Positions 1 through 10,255 of a DNA stretch of 64,000 nucleotides are shown here, piece after piece. Every line of letters starts with the position of its first letter. Position 1 is the first letter of the stretch. The notes under the pieces were generated by a model. It had not been told where the DNA came from. It saw only the letters and a list, made by a program, of their open reading frames with translations, and ran no database searches. This stretch comes from Gordius sp. MW1 (taxonomy: Eukaryota > Nematomorpha > Gordioida > Gordea > Gordiidae): assembly GCA_964036665.1 (NCBI GenBank), contig OZ038527.1:8959835-9023834 (forward strand), read 5' to 3'. Both the position numbers and the translations under genes were made by a program.

Positions 1-2945
1 ACAAGGCTCGCAAATGCCTAAAGCTCTGCGCCTTCAGTGATGACAATCAAAAAAACTAACAGGCCGGGTGGTTCAGACGACAGCTACTGCTGGCATGAAT
101 TCAAACAGTCGTCTATTCTACATTACTGACCAAACGTCGAAACAAAAATTTCTCATCGACACCTAGGCCAAAGTGAGTATTATTCCACCGCCAGTCAATG
201 TCCCAAAAATTCTTAATGGTCCGGTATTGCAAGCTGCCAACAAAGGCAACATTTGCACCTTTGGACAAAAGATGTTAGCTCTAAACCTAGGCCTAAGACG
301 TGAGATACAATGGATTTTCCTGATAGCAGACGTTCACACACCGATTATAGGAGCTGACCTGTTACACAAACACAATCTAATTGTGGACATTAAAAACAAA
401 AGATTAATCGACGGAGTGACACATCTATCCTGAAAAGAATTCGCCTCACAGCACCAAACATTTGGAATTCGTGTAGCGTTCAATTACCGGAATTCTAAGT
501 TTGAAGCCATGTTAAAAGATTTTCCGTCGCTCACATCACCATTAAATTTTACGCGCCAGATCCCACCTCACGGTGTACTCCACCATATTCTGACGGCCCA
601 GCACAGCACACACGCCCCAGACGATTGGGGCCAGATAAATTAAGTGCAGCCAAGAAGGAGTTCGAATATATGCTGGAACTTGGGATCATCAGAGAGTCAA
701 AATGTAATTGGGCATCCCCATTACATCTGGCCGCCAAAATGTCAGGCGACTGGAGACCGTGTGGGGACTATCGTGGGCTGAACAAAGTCACATTGCCTGA
801 TCGGTAAACAATATTTTCCAAGCCCGACCTGGTAAGAGCATATCACCACATTCCAATTGTAGCAGGTGACATCAGCAAAACAGCCGTGACAACGCCATTT
901 AATTTATACGAATTCACTAGAATGCCCTTTGGTCTAAGAAACGCGGCTCAGCTATTTCAACGGTTCATAGATGAAGTGTTAAGAGGACTCGACTATGCCT
1001 ACGCGTATATCGACGATATACTTATAGCTAGCATCTCGGAAAAAGAACACGAAATTCACTTAAGAACCGTTTTACAACGACTACAGGACTTTGACCTCCG
1101 AATAAGTCTTTTAAAATGCAAGTTTGGAACTCACGAACTCGAGTTTCTGGGACATCACATATCAAAAACTGGTATCGCTCCACTAACGGATAAGGTCGAC
1201 GCTATCCGCGAATTTCCAATACCGGACTCCTCAAAGAAGCTTCGCAGATTCTTGGGGATGATAAATTTTTATCGTAGATTCCTACCCGGAATTTCCCGAA
1301 CCCTTCAACCTTTAACGGACGTGTTAAAGAAGCCAAAAAATCTATAACTATCAACGACGACCAGATAAAGCGTTTGAAAAAGCGAAATCAGCTTTAGCAG
1401 ATTTTATCGCGCTTTTAGACACAGATCCACGCAGAAATAAGGTTAACTACAGACGCATCGGACACAGCAGTCGGAGCAGTATTGGAGCAGGTAATTTTGG
1501 ACCAGATAAAAGCAGTATTCGGTCAAGCTAAAACCAACGCAGACGCAATATAGCACTTTCGGCCGGGAACTTCTTGCAATTTATTTAGCTATTAAGCACT
1601 TTCGCCACATTTTAGAGGGTCGAAGTTTCTCCGTGTATACTGACCACAAACCATTAATTTACGCCTGTAACGCTAAACCTGACCGGTATTCACCTAGAGA
1701 AACGAGACAATTGGACCTAATATCGCAATATACAACTGATTTTCGGTACATCAAAGGTGAAAGTAACACCTTGCAGACGCGCTCTCTCGGACGAAGGTAG
1801 ATTCCATTAATGTACCCGAAATTCCCAACCTAGAAGAAATTAGAAAGCATCAAAGGACCGACCAATCCCTGAGGAACTTAAAGGAATTATCATCGTTAAA
1901 GCTACAACTAATTCCTATCCCAGGATCAGAGTATAAAGTTCTTTGTGATCTTTCAACTACTAAACCCCGACCGGTATTACCTGAAACACTCAGAAGGAAG
2001 GTTTTCGATCACTTTCATGCTTTTTCTCACCCTGGCATACGAGCGACAAGCAAACTGATTTCGAGAATGTAGTGTGGCCTTCGATGAACCAAGACGTTAG
2101 AAATTGGGCTAAGTGTTGTTTAAAATGCCAACTAAACAAAGTTCATAAACACACTATAACGACGCCCGGGACTTTCGCACAACCAGACGCAAGATTCTCA
2201 CACATACATGTCGATTTAGTTGGACCACTACCATCTTCAAATGGTTTTACTCACATTTTGACAGCAATCGATCGTTTCTCGAGATGGCCTATGGCCGTTC
2301 CACAAAGAAACATCTACCGAAGAGATCGCTTCCTAGTTAATCGAAAGTTGGATATCCAATAACGGTGTCCCAAGTGCAATTACTACCGACAGAGGACCGC
2401 AGTTTCAGTCAAGACTTTTTAGACAACTATCCAACACGCTAGGATGCACCCACATAAGAACCACTGCCTATCACCCAGCCGCCAACCGATCCGTGGAACG
2501 TTTTTACAGGCAATTGAAGGCATCTTTAAAAGCTACCGAAAAAATCAAATGGAGTGAAGTTCTTCCAATCGTGTTACTTGGTATCCGTGCCACAATCAAG
2601 GAATACATTGGACTAACACCATCCGAACTCGTATATGGAACCAACATAAGACTGCCTGGAGACTATTTTCTACAGCTACCTGAGGCCAACCAACAACCGG
2701 AAATGGAACTGCATAACTTTGTAGACAAACAAAGAAGGACAACGATTGCAATACCATACCCCACACCGCAACACCACAGGAAGTCAAAAGAACAGGTTAG
2801 TCAAGATTTGTTAGAAACTCCTCATGTGTTCGTCAGAAACGACGCAGTTCGCAAGCCACTCACCTCACCGTATGACGGACCGTTCAAAGTAGTAAAACGC
2901 GAACCAAAATACTCGTCATAGAAAAAAATGGTAAAAGAGTAGTTG
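1..2945 (+). pseudogene. Ty3/Gypsy pol remnant, forward copy
   Basis: Degenerate pol region of a Ty3/Gypsy retrotransposon. Protease-like sequence lies at about 83-430, where the DTG active-site region is broken by a stop. Reverse transcriptase is at about 620-1350, with the MPFGLRNA block and YIDDILIA catalytic motif near 1005-1030. RNase H sequence follows in shifting frames to about 1800, and integrase runs from about 1960 to 2920. Compared with the opposite-strand copy that follows, this copy lacks roughly 45 bp just after position 805, which removes about 15 residues of RT between the LPDR block and the TIFSK-like block. It also has several frameshifts and stops. No LTR is visible: the left part runs off the window and the right part ends at the inverted junction. 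It is a dead copy. Confidence 0.93.
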
Positions 2946-3960
2946 TCTGAAAAGTCCTGACTGAAATTGCGGTCCTCTGTCGGTAGTAATTGCACTTGGG
3001 ACACAGTAATTTGCTATCCAACTTTCGAATAACTTGGAAGCGATCGCTTCGGTAGATGTTTCTTTGAGTGGAACGGCCATAGGCCATCTCGAGAAACGAT
3101 CGATTGCTGTCAAAATGTGAGTAAAACCATTTGAAGATCGTAGTGGTCCAACTAAATCGACATGTATGTGTGAGAATCTTGAGTCTGGTTGTGCGAAAGT
3201 ACCGGGCGTCGTTAAAGTGTGTTTATGAACTTTGTTTAGTTGGCATTTTGAACAACACTTAGCCCAATTTCTAACGTCTTGGTTCATCGAAGGCCACACA
3301 TACACTCTTGAAATCAGTTTGCTTGTCGCCCGTATGCCAGGGTGAGAAAGAGCATGAAAGTGATCGAAAACCTTCTTTCTGAGTGTTTCAGGTAATACCG
3401 GTCGGGGTTTAGTAGTTAAAAGAACACAAAGAACTTTATACTCTGATCCTGGCCTGGGATAGGAATTAGTTGTAGCTTTAACGATGATGATTCCTTTAAG
3501 TTCCTCAGGGTTTGGTCTGTCCTTTGATGCTTACTAATTTCTTCTAGGTTGGGAATTTTGGGTACATTAATAGAATCTACCTCCGTCCGAGAGGGCGCGT
3601 CTGCAACTGTGTTACTTACACCTTTGATGTACCGAATATCAGTTGTATATTGCGATATTAGGTCCAAATGTCTCGTTTCTCTAGGTGAATACCGGTCAGG
3701 TTTAGCGTTACAGGCGTAAATTAGTGGTTTGTGGTCAGTATCCACGGAGAAACTTCGACCCTCTAAAATGTGGCGAAAGTGCTTTATAGCTAAATAAATT
3801 GCAAGAAGTTCCCGGCCGAAAGTGCTATATCGCGTCTGCGTTGGTTGCAGCTTGACCGAATACTGGTTTTATGTGGTCCAAAATTACCTGCTCCAATACT
3901 GCTCCGACTGCTGTGTCCGATGCGTCTGTAGTTAACCTTATTTCTGCGTGGATCTGTGTC
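2946..3960 (-). pseudogene. Gypsy RNase H and partial integrase
   Basis: C-terminal part of the reverse Gypsy copy. From about 3745 to 3416 there is RNase H sequence with the DTDHKPLIYA motif and the RHLDLISQYTTDIRYIKG block. The zinc-binding HHCC part of integrase lies near 3305-3250 (WAKCCSKCQLNK). The catalytic core follows with HVDLVGPL (first Asp), FSRWPMAVP, and TTDRGPQFQSGLFRQL (second Asp). It is cut off before the catalytic Glu, at the inverted junction near 2945. Confidence 0.88.
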
Positions 3961-3986
3961 TAAGAAACTAAGCGCGGTAAAATCTG

Positions 3987-5009
3987 CTAAAGCTGATTTC
4001 GCTTTTTCAAACGCTTTATCTGGTCGTCGTTGATAGTTATAGTTGGCTTCTTTAACACGTCCGTTAGAGGTTGAAGGGTTCGGGAAATTCCGGGTAGGAA
4101 TCTACGATAAAAATTTATCATCCTCAAAAATCCCCGAAGCTTCTTTGTGGAGTCCGGTAGTGGAAATTCGAGGATAGCGTCGACCTTATCCGTTAGTGGA
4201 GCGATTTTTTGATATGTGATGTCCCAGAAATTCGAGTTCGTGAGTTCCAAACTTGCATTTTAAAAGACTTATTCGGAGGTCAAAGTCCTGTGTAGTCGTT
4301 GTAAAACGGTTCTTAAATGAATTTCGTGTTCTTTTTCCGAGGTGCTAGCTATAAGTATATCGTCGATATACGCGTAGGCATAGTCGAGTCCTCTTAACAC
4401 TTCATCTATGAACCGTTGAAATGTCTGAGCCGCGTTTCTTAGACCAAAGGGCATTCTAGTGAATTCGTATAAACCAAATGGCGTTGTCACGGCTGTTTTG
4501 CTGATGTCACCTACTACAATTGGAATGTGGTGATATGCTCTTACCAGGTCGAGCTTGGAAAATATTGTTTTGTTGTGGAGGTTGGCGGAAAAATCATGTA
4601 TGTGGGGAATGGGATACCGATCAGGCAATGTGACTTTGTTCAGCCCGCGATAGTCCCCACACGGTCTCCAGTCGCCTGACTTTTTGGCGGCCAGATGTAA
4701 TGGGGATGCCCAATTACTTTTTGACTCTCTGATGATCCCAAGTTCCAGCATATATTCCAACTCCTTCTCGGCTGCACTTAATTTATCGGGCGCAAATCGT
4801 CTGGGGCGTGAGTGCTGTGCTGGGCCTTTTGTCAAAATATGGTGGAGTACACCGTGAGGTCGGATCTGGCGCGTAAAATTTAATGGTGATGGGAGCGACG
4901 GAAAATCTTTTAACATGGCTTCAAACTTAGAATTCCGGTAATTGAACGCTACACGAATTCCAAATGTTTGGTGCTGTGAGGCGAATCCTTTTGAGGATAG
5001 ATGTGTCAC
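3987..5009 (-). pseudogene. Gypsy reverse transcriptase domain
   Basis: Reverse transcriptase of the reverse Gypsy copy. Motifs visible in order: [25 protein letters not shown], the catalytic [13 protein letters not shown] block, [23 protein letters not shown], and YIDDILIAS (YxDD box). The 246-residue stretch ends with a frame break at about 4270. The thumb and connection part continues in another frame down to 3987 (DKVDAILEFPLPDSTKKLRGFL...[11 protein letters not shown]). The fold and motif spacing are normal for Ty3/Gypsy RT. The frameshift between fingers/palm and thumb shows that it is not functional as it stands. Confidence 0.92.
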
Positions 5010-5018
5010 TCCGTCGAT

Positions 5019-5357
5019 TTATTTTTTGTTTTTAATGTCCACAATTAGATTGTGTTTGTGGAACAGGTCAGCTCCTATAATCGGTGTGTGAACGTCTGCT
5101 ATCAGGAAAATCCATTGTATCTCACGTCCTAGGCCTAGGTTTAGAGCTAACATCTTTTGTCCAAAGGTGCAAATGTTGCTTTTGTTGGCAGCCTGCAATA
5201 CCGGACCATTTGGAATTTTTGGGACATTGGCTGGCGGTGGATTAATACTCACTTCGGCTCCGGTGTCGATGTGAAATTTTTGTTTAGACGTTTGGTCAAT
5301 AATGTAGAATAGACGACTGTTTGAATTCATGCCAGCAGTAGCCGTCGTCTGAACCAC
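5019..5357 (-). pseudogene. Gypsy aspartic protease domain
   Basis: Retroviral-type aspartic protease of the reverse Gypsy copy. The active-site motif IDTGAEVS is visible at about residues 30-37 of this open stretch, and the IIGADLFHKHNL block (the usual second signature, hydrophobic-hydrophobic-G-x-D) follows near residue 93. The order (zinc block, protease, then RT at 5009) is standard for Ty3/Gypsy. The frame is open through this domain and then meets a stop at about 5019, where the RT frame begins. In the forward copy the matching protease has lost the active-site glycine to a stop codon. Confidence 0.85.
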
Positions 5358-5394
5358 CCGGCCTGTTAGTTTGTTTGATTGTCATCACTGAGGG

Positions 5395-6165
5395 CGCAGG
5401 GCTTTACGCATTTGCGAGCCTTGTCCTGGAATTTGGAATGATAATAACAGTATGGGTGTTTTTGTGCCCTGTTCCGTGAAATATTTCTTGTTCGTACTCT
5501 TCCATGGTAAGGTTTTTGAGATAAACAATTTTTTATGTTAAATCCTGTATTGCCTTGTCACTATCTGTGGATTTAGCTATAGTAGTAATATAATTATTTT
5601 TTGAAATTGTTTCATATATTTGGTCAGCGACTTCAGCTAAACTTGATAGAGGTTTTCTTCCCCTAAACAGGTTAGAATTCCAGTAATCTCTTTAGGCATT
5701 TTGTTTACCCATAAGTTCTTGAGAAGTGTATCGCTCATTTGGTGTTCTCCTAGTAAGGACTTTAAATGTCGTAAGATTTGACTTGGGGATTTGTCGTTTA
5801 AGTTAACATCCTTAAAGAGCCTTTGGATTCTCTTTGAGTCACCTTGTCCAATTCTTTTAATCAATGCTTGTTTTAAGGCATCATATGGATTCTCTTCTGG
5901 GATGTTAAGGATGAGATCAGCGACCTCCTCTGCCACTTCTATTTAGGAGAGATTTTAATAAATATGCATATTTTACCTTCTGAGAAGAAATCCTCCTGGT
6001 TGAGAATATAGCATCGACCTGTGCTATCCAAATCTGAATGTTCCTAGAGTGGAATTCAGGGATTTTTATGTGGACAATTGATTCCTGCTTGATACCTCTA
6101 GTAGTAAAAGTGTTTATTGGTATTTCCTCATTGGAAGTTGAAAAATCAGTAGGTTGCGTGTTCAT
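5395..6165 (-). pseudogene. Gypsy gag remnant
   Basis: Gag-like region of the reverse Gypsy copy. The start is the ATG at 6165 (MNTQPTDF...). The N-terminal part runs to about 5920 in one frame and continues to about 5637 in another, so a frameshift lies near 5930. The DSKRIQRLF and SPSQILRHLKSLLG stretches resemble the capsid-like part of Gypsy gags. Farther on, around 5395-5470, a zinc-binding-like block reads C-x2-H followed by AxKCxxPC, a variant knuckle often seen in invertebrate Gypsy gags. There are frame breaks between the capsid and knuckle parts. In an intact element it would package the RNA in cytoplasmic particles; this copy cannot. Confidence 0.75.
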
Positions 6166-6180
6166 GTTTAGTAGGGTACC

Positions 6181-6702
6181 AATGTAATAGTTCTCTGTTT
6201 AAACTATCTACTTTATTTATGAATATTATAATTAGCGATAAAGATAATAAATAAGCGATAAAGATAATATATGATGTTGTTTTTCATATTCCGGAAGAAT
6301 TGTTGATGGATGGATGATTGAATTGGTTGAAAAGTTCGAAGTGCGTGAATGTCAGTTTTTTACTTCATCTCGCCAAAGTCTAAACCTACACAGTATACAA
6401 TGTCACAAATAAAGGGTAATTATCTAACAGACATTTGTAAACCTTGTTAGGATTTTAAGGTCAGACTTAGAAATTTAAATACAACAAAATCCTATTTCAC
6501 TTAATAAAAACATTAGATCAAGTATTTTAATTTTATTTTAACTTAAGTTGTTTTAAATAAGTAATAATCATGTGTCAATTAGTGAATTTACAAGTGAGTT
6601 ATTGTCTTTTAGACCTTAACAATGTACTGTCACCAAAACTTTGCCATGGATATGGAAAGGCACATCACCTAAAAAGTAAGTTTTAATCAGCTAATAATAC
6701 AT
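6181..6702. other. AT-rich spacer with a short direct duplication
   Basis: No gene is recognised. The stretch is AT-rich and holds a direct duplication of about 19 bp (gcgataaagataataaata type) at 6235-6253 and 6254-6272. Part of it could be decayed LTR of the neighbouring reverse Gypsy copy, but no second LTR is available for comparison. Positions 6698-6702 (tacat) are the left target duplication of the next LTR element. Confidence 0.5.
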
Positions 6703-7106
6703 TGTGGTGTTCACCCATGCTTCTATTCCCCCTTTCCTCTTATTCTTTTTTTTATTACCCATTTTACTCAGGATTTTTAGTTAAAGACATTTTATTGCTC
6801 CCCCCCCCTCCCATACACACACATACATCTACGCCTGTTTATGATATTACTCTACGCCTGTTTATGATGAATCATGTTTCGCTATGATATTACTATCCTA
6901 TCGATTTTTATTATATACGATGATTGAGCGATAATTACACATATCACTTATACATATTACTCGCGCGCGGCGCGGAAGTGTTGATTAAATAAATCCTATC
7001 GAAATTTTATTTCGAAAATATATTATCGCGGAACTTAAAGAAATAAATTATTTAGTCGTTGAACCTTCAAGGGAATTACAGAAATCGTTCAATGACAGAC
7101 ATAAAA
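6703..7106 (+). repeat. 5' LTR of the small LTR element
   Basis: 404-bp LTR nearly identical to the copy at 8105-8514 apart from small indels and substitutions. A C homopolymer near 6800 and a cgcgcgcggcgcgg GC block near 6963 recur in both LTRs. The PBS follows one base after its end. Confidence 0.88.
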
Positions 7107-7142
7107 GTGGTGTCAGAAAAGTGGATATGAAGCCACATATTT

Positions 7143-7250
7143 GAGGAGACCCAATATCCTCATTCGATTAGAAACCCAGTATCCTCATGCGAGGAAATAC
7201 TAAATATCTTAATTCGAGAAGATACTCAATGTCCTCATTCGAAATTCCAA
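7143..7250 (+). repeat. Short tandem repeat behind the PBS
   Basis: About four imperfect units of the type AGAnACnCAATATCCTCATTCGA lie in the internal region just after the primer binding site. They encode no evident protein. Their place corresponds to the 5' leader of an LTR-element RNA. Confidence 0.55.
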
Positions 7251-8104
7251 CATCCTGATCCAGAGTGTCAATCTTAGGAAAAAAAACTCATCCATTATTA
7301 CGCTGATCATTATTGGAAAAACAGATCCTTTCTCTTATTAACAAGGGGACGAAGGAAGAAGAAATTCTTCAATGCAATTCGGCAAATTCAGTACAAATGC
7401 AGTAAACAAAATATAAAAATGTAACCCACTTGAATTATTTATATACTATAAATTTTTTGAAACATTATTGCTTTAATTGTAATAAATCAAAAATATATGT
7501 TTACGAAAAATTGTTATTCAACCCCTTTTTCTCTTATTAATAATGTTACTTAACGTTTTTTTTATTATTTTTATTGGCGGTTTGTGCATGCTTTAAAATT
7601 AGGAAGGGGTGGCGGGAGAAATGATAATTTATAAAATGGCAATTTACAGTGTCGGTATAAAATAAAAGTAAAACGGTACAGCCTTTGTGATAATTTAGTA
7701 TAAATTGATTATAATTTTGGTTGAGACTGTTGCTCAGTGAGTCATAGTGCTGGGTAATAAATCCGTTAGCCATGACGTCAATTTTTATCACTGATTCACA
7801 GTGCAGGATTTCATTGAAATCAGTTGTCCATGAATCAGTCGATCCGAGGGCAAAGGTCATAAACTGGTACTAGATGTCAGACGATAAATTATGTTAATGG
7901 GCTAGATTTCAGGAAATGTTTGAGAAATTATGTTGGTTATACTTATACCTATGGTTTGTTTGAAATTTGATTAGAGAATAAGGTAAATTGCCGCCTCGAC
8001 CTAAGTCCGCCTCGACCTTTAAATGGCTTTCAACAACACTGAACCCCATACCTTTATCGGAACGTTAGGACATTAAGTCTTTGACTTCTCGTTAAAGGGG
8101 GAGG
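7251..8104 (+). other. Internal non-coding part of the small LTR element
   Basis: AT-rich internal sequence with no gag, protease, RT or integrase motif on either strand. It ends in the polypurine tract aaagggggagg (about 8094-8104), which would prime plus-strand synthesis. Confidence 0.6.
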
Positions 8105-8514
8105 TGTGGTGTTCACCCATGCTTCTATTCCCCCTTTCCTCTTATTCTTTTTTTTATTACCCATTTTACTCAGAATTTTTAATTAAAGACATTTTATTGC
8201 TCCCCCCCCCCTCCCATACACAACATACATCTACGCCTGTTTATGATGTTACTCTAGGCCTATTTATGATGAATCATGTTTCGCTATGATATTATAATCA
8301 AGTTTTATCGATTTTTTTATATACGATGATTAAGCGATAATTACACATATCACTTATACATATTACTCGCGCGCGGCGCGGAAGTGTTGATTAAATAAAT
8401 CCTATCGAAATTTTATTTCGAAAATATATTATCGCGGAACTTAAAGAAATAAATTATTAGTCGTTGAATCTTTGAAAAGGGAATTACAGAAATCATTCAA
8501 TGACAGACATAAAA
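8105..8514 (+). repeat. 3' LTR of the small LTR element
   Basis: 410-bp partner of the 6703-7106 LTR, preceded by the polypurine tract and followed directly by the target duplication tacat (8515-8519). Confidence 0.88.
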
Positions 8515-8602
8515 TACATGAATTTAGATATCAAAAGTCCTAAAGGCACTTAGAAAGTATCTTATGTGGAAAACAGTGTTTAGAATGTTATGAACACAAT
8601 GG

Positions 8603-8942
8603 TGTAATATATTGTTAAGCGTTCCTTGTGTATATATTTTATGTTAAATATGTTTTCCCTGGTTCTAAAGGTATCGATGCATTCGACCAAAGTTTAACTA
8701 ACAAAATGTCTGAATGTCTATGAATATTTAACAAAAATGCTCCTTGACAGGGGTTTACAGAGACGAAAACGTTAGGGTTAGTGTTTTAGGTCGGGGTTTT
8801 AGGTTAGGGTTAGAGTTAGATGCACACATTTAAATCGTCAAATGCATTTTCGTAGACATTTATTTGTTTTTTGTTTTTTTTGTCAATTGCAACTGAATCG
8901 TTTTAAACACATTACTATTGTCATTCCAATAAATACTATAAA
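8603..8942 (+). repeat. 5' LTR of Gypsy copy 2, with extra internal segment
   Basis: Shares its first about 66 bp and its last about 37 bp with the 3' LTR at 12847-12946. The middle 237 bp or so has no counterpart there. It may be an insertion here or a deletion in the 3' copy. The sequence right after it, TGGCGCTGGTC, looks like a primer binding site. Confidence 0.7.
8771..8820 (+). repeat. Degenerate telomere-like GTTAGG repeats
   Basis: A cluster of imperfect ttaggg and gttagg units within the extra segment of the 5' LTR. It is short and degenerate; a true telomere would be long and regular. Confidence 0.55.
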
Positions 8943-9872
8943 TGGCGCTGGTCAAAATAGAGAAATTCACGGATCAAGTGGACGTAGAGGATTGGCTAAT
9001 GGTTTTAGAAAACGCCATGGAAGTTAAAGAAGTTGCGCCTGAGAATAAGAAGAAATATCTCATAACATTCATCGGCCTCCCTACCCTGAAAAAATTAAAG
9101 CTTAAGGTATACCCTAAGCTTATTAATGACTGCAATTTTGAGGAATTAATAATTAATCTAAATTTATTATTTAAAAGTAAAAATTCTATTTTTTTATAGA
9201 TTAAATTTTTTAAGATGTAGGAACGGTACAGATTCAATTGAGGAGTATGCTCAAAAACTGAAGGGGTTAATAACAAAATGTAATTATGAAGATGAAATGT
9301 TAAGAGATGGGTTTTTATTTAATTTAGACAATGCAGAATAGAAAATGAAATCAGAATTAGGTTTCCAGTAGGTAAAGATGGAGATGAAAAGCTAAAATTT
9401 CTAACTGTATATGAATTAGCTATAAGTTATGAAAGACCAATGAATGAAGTGGAGGATAAAGTTATACACTTGGGCGTACGCAGGTTTTGAATTAGGGGGG
9501 GGGGGACAGATTAAAATTTTCCTGCGGCCCAAAAAAAAAATCCAAAAATTTTCCTGAGAGCAAAAAAAAAGGTCTTGACTAAAAATTAGGGGGGCAGGGG
9601 TCTCGGCTGCCCCCCCCCCTGCGTACGCCCATGATTATACATAATGATATTAATAAGAATACTAAAGGTCAAAATAATAATAACTATGGTGAGCTGATAT
9701 GTTTTAAGTGCAGGAAAAAGGGTCACATAGCAAGATTTTGTTATTTAAATAAAAATAATTCTTATTATAAATTTAAGAATTTCAATAAGGAAATAGATGG
9801 GAATTATGTAAATAGAGGAAATGATAACAATTACATTAAATGTATTAAAACTTATAAAATCAATAGAGCTTA
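8942..9872 (+). pseudogene. Gypsy gag with CCHC knuckle, split by a MITE
   Basis: Gag of the second Gypsy element. The ATG at 8942 opens a frame beginning MALVKIEKFT with a capsid-like region (LITFIGLPTLKKLK) to about 9199. Further gag sequence follows in shifted frames to about 9470. A 165-bp MITE occupies 9469-9633, and gag resumes after it. The zinc knuckle at about 9700-9750 reads CFKCRKKGHIARFC, a perfect C-x2-C-x4-H-x4-C. The start codon overlaps the presumed primer binding site, so the untranslated leader is almost absent. The copy is broken by frameshifts and the insertion. Confidence 0.83.
9469..9633. mobile_element. hAT-like MITE with GGGCGTACGCAGG ends
   Basis: 165-bp non-autonomous DNA element. 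Terminal inverted repeats of 16 bp read CATGGGCGTACGCAGG, with one change at the left end. It is flanked by an 8-bp duplication, gttataca (9461-9468) and attataca (9634-9641), differing at one base. Eight-base duplications are typical of hAT elements. The core is a G run and a C run around A-rich sequence. A second copy is in the first intron of the 53BP1 gene. Confidence 0.85.
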
Positions 9873-10225
9873 GGTTAGAGCAAAATTAAATGGGAAACCT
9901 TATAATTTTGAGTTTGATACAGCTGCTCAGGTTACTGTAATAGATAAGCAGACTTGGATAGAGATAGGGCAGCCCGGATGAACAGTATGTCCAGCATATT
10001 AGGTTATGGAAATTATAATATCAAAACTTTAGGTAGGTGCTTAGTTAAAGGGCAAATTAATGATAAATGTTTTGACATCTATGTGATAGTAGTCAATGAA
10101 GGTGACTTAATATTAGGGTTGCCTGAAATTTTAAAATTTGGATTTGAATTGCCAAAAAACATTTATATTCGACAAACTAAGTTAGAAAATTTGATTGATC
10201 AATTTCCCAAAGTATTTTCAGAGTA
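9873..10225 (+). pseudogene. Gypsy aspartic protease remnant
   Basis: Protease segment between the zinc knuckle and RT. An active-site-like FDTAAQVTVID appears near 9910-9945, with DTA where most Gypsy proteases have DTG or DSG. The second signature reads LILGLPEILKFGF, with Leu-Gly-Leu where hydrophobic-Gly-x-Asp is usual. A frame break lies near 9950 and a stop at 10225. This identification rests mainly on position and the DTA motif. Confidence 0.65.
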
Positions 10226-10255
10226 ATTGGGCGTAGTAAACAATTTTTTGTAGAT

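Larger units (their letters stand above)
2946..6180 (-). mobile_element. Ty3/Gypsy element, reverse copy, truncated in integrase
   Basis: Second copy of the same Gypsy family on the opposite strand, read from about 6165 down to 2946: gag, protease, RT, RNase H, integrase. It is better preserved than the forward copy. It stops in the middle of the integrase catalytic core, just after the second catalytic Asp region (TDRGPQF), so the third acidic residue and the C-terminal domain are missing. At that point it abuts the end of the forward copy. No LTR pair can be recognised. The sequence just upstream of the gag start (about 6166-6200) could hold the end of a 5' LTR. Confidence 0.92.
6703..8514 (+). 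mobile_element. Non-autonomous LTR retrotransposon (TRIM/LARD-like)
   Basis: A complete small LTR element of 1,812 bp. Two long terminal repeats (6703-7106 and 8105-8514) start with TGTGGTGTTC and end with CATAAAA. The element is flanked by an exact 5-bp target duplication, tacat, at 6698-6702 and 8515-8519. A primer-binding-site-like sequence, TGGTGTCAGA, begins at 7108 directly after the 5' LTR. A polypurine tract, aaagggggagg, ends at 8104 directly before the 3' LTR. The internal 1 kb has no recognisable gag or pol, so any mobility would depend on proteins from an autonomous relative. Orientation is set by PBS and PPT. Confidence 0.88.

Noticed and set aside
7546..7860. 104-codon minus-strand open frame inside the small LTR element
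   Set aside because: It has no recognisable motif, lies antisense to the element and has ordinary AT-rich composition. Probably chance.
8771..8820. True telomere or chromosome end
   Set aside because: Units are few and degenerate and lie inside an LTR with unique sequence on both sides.
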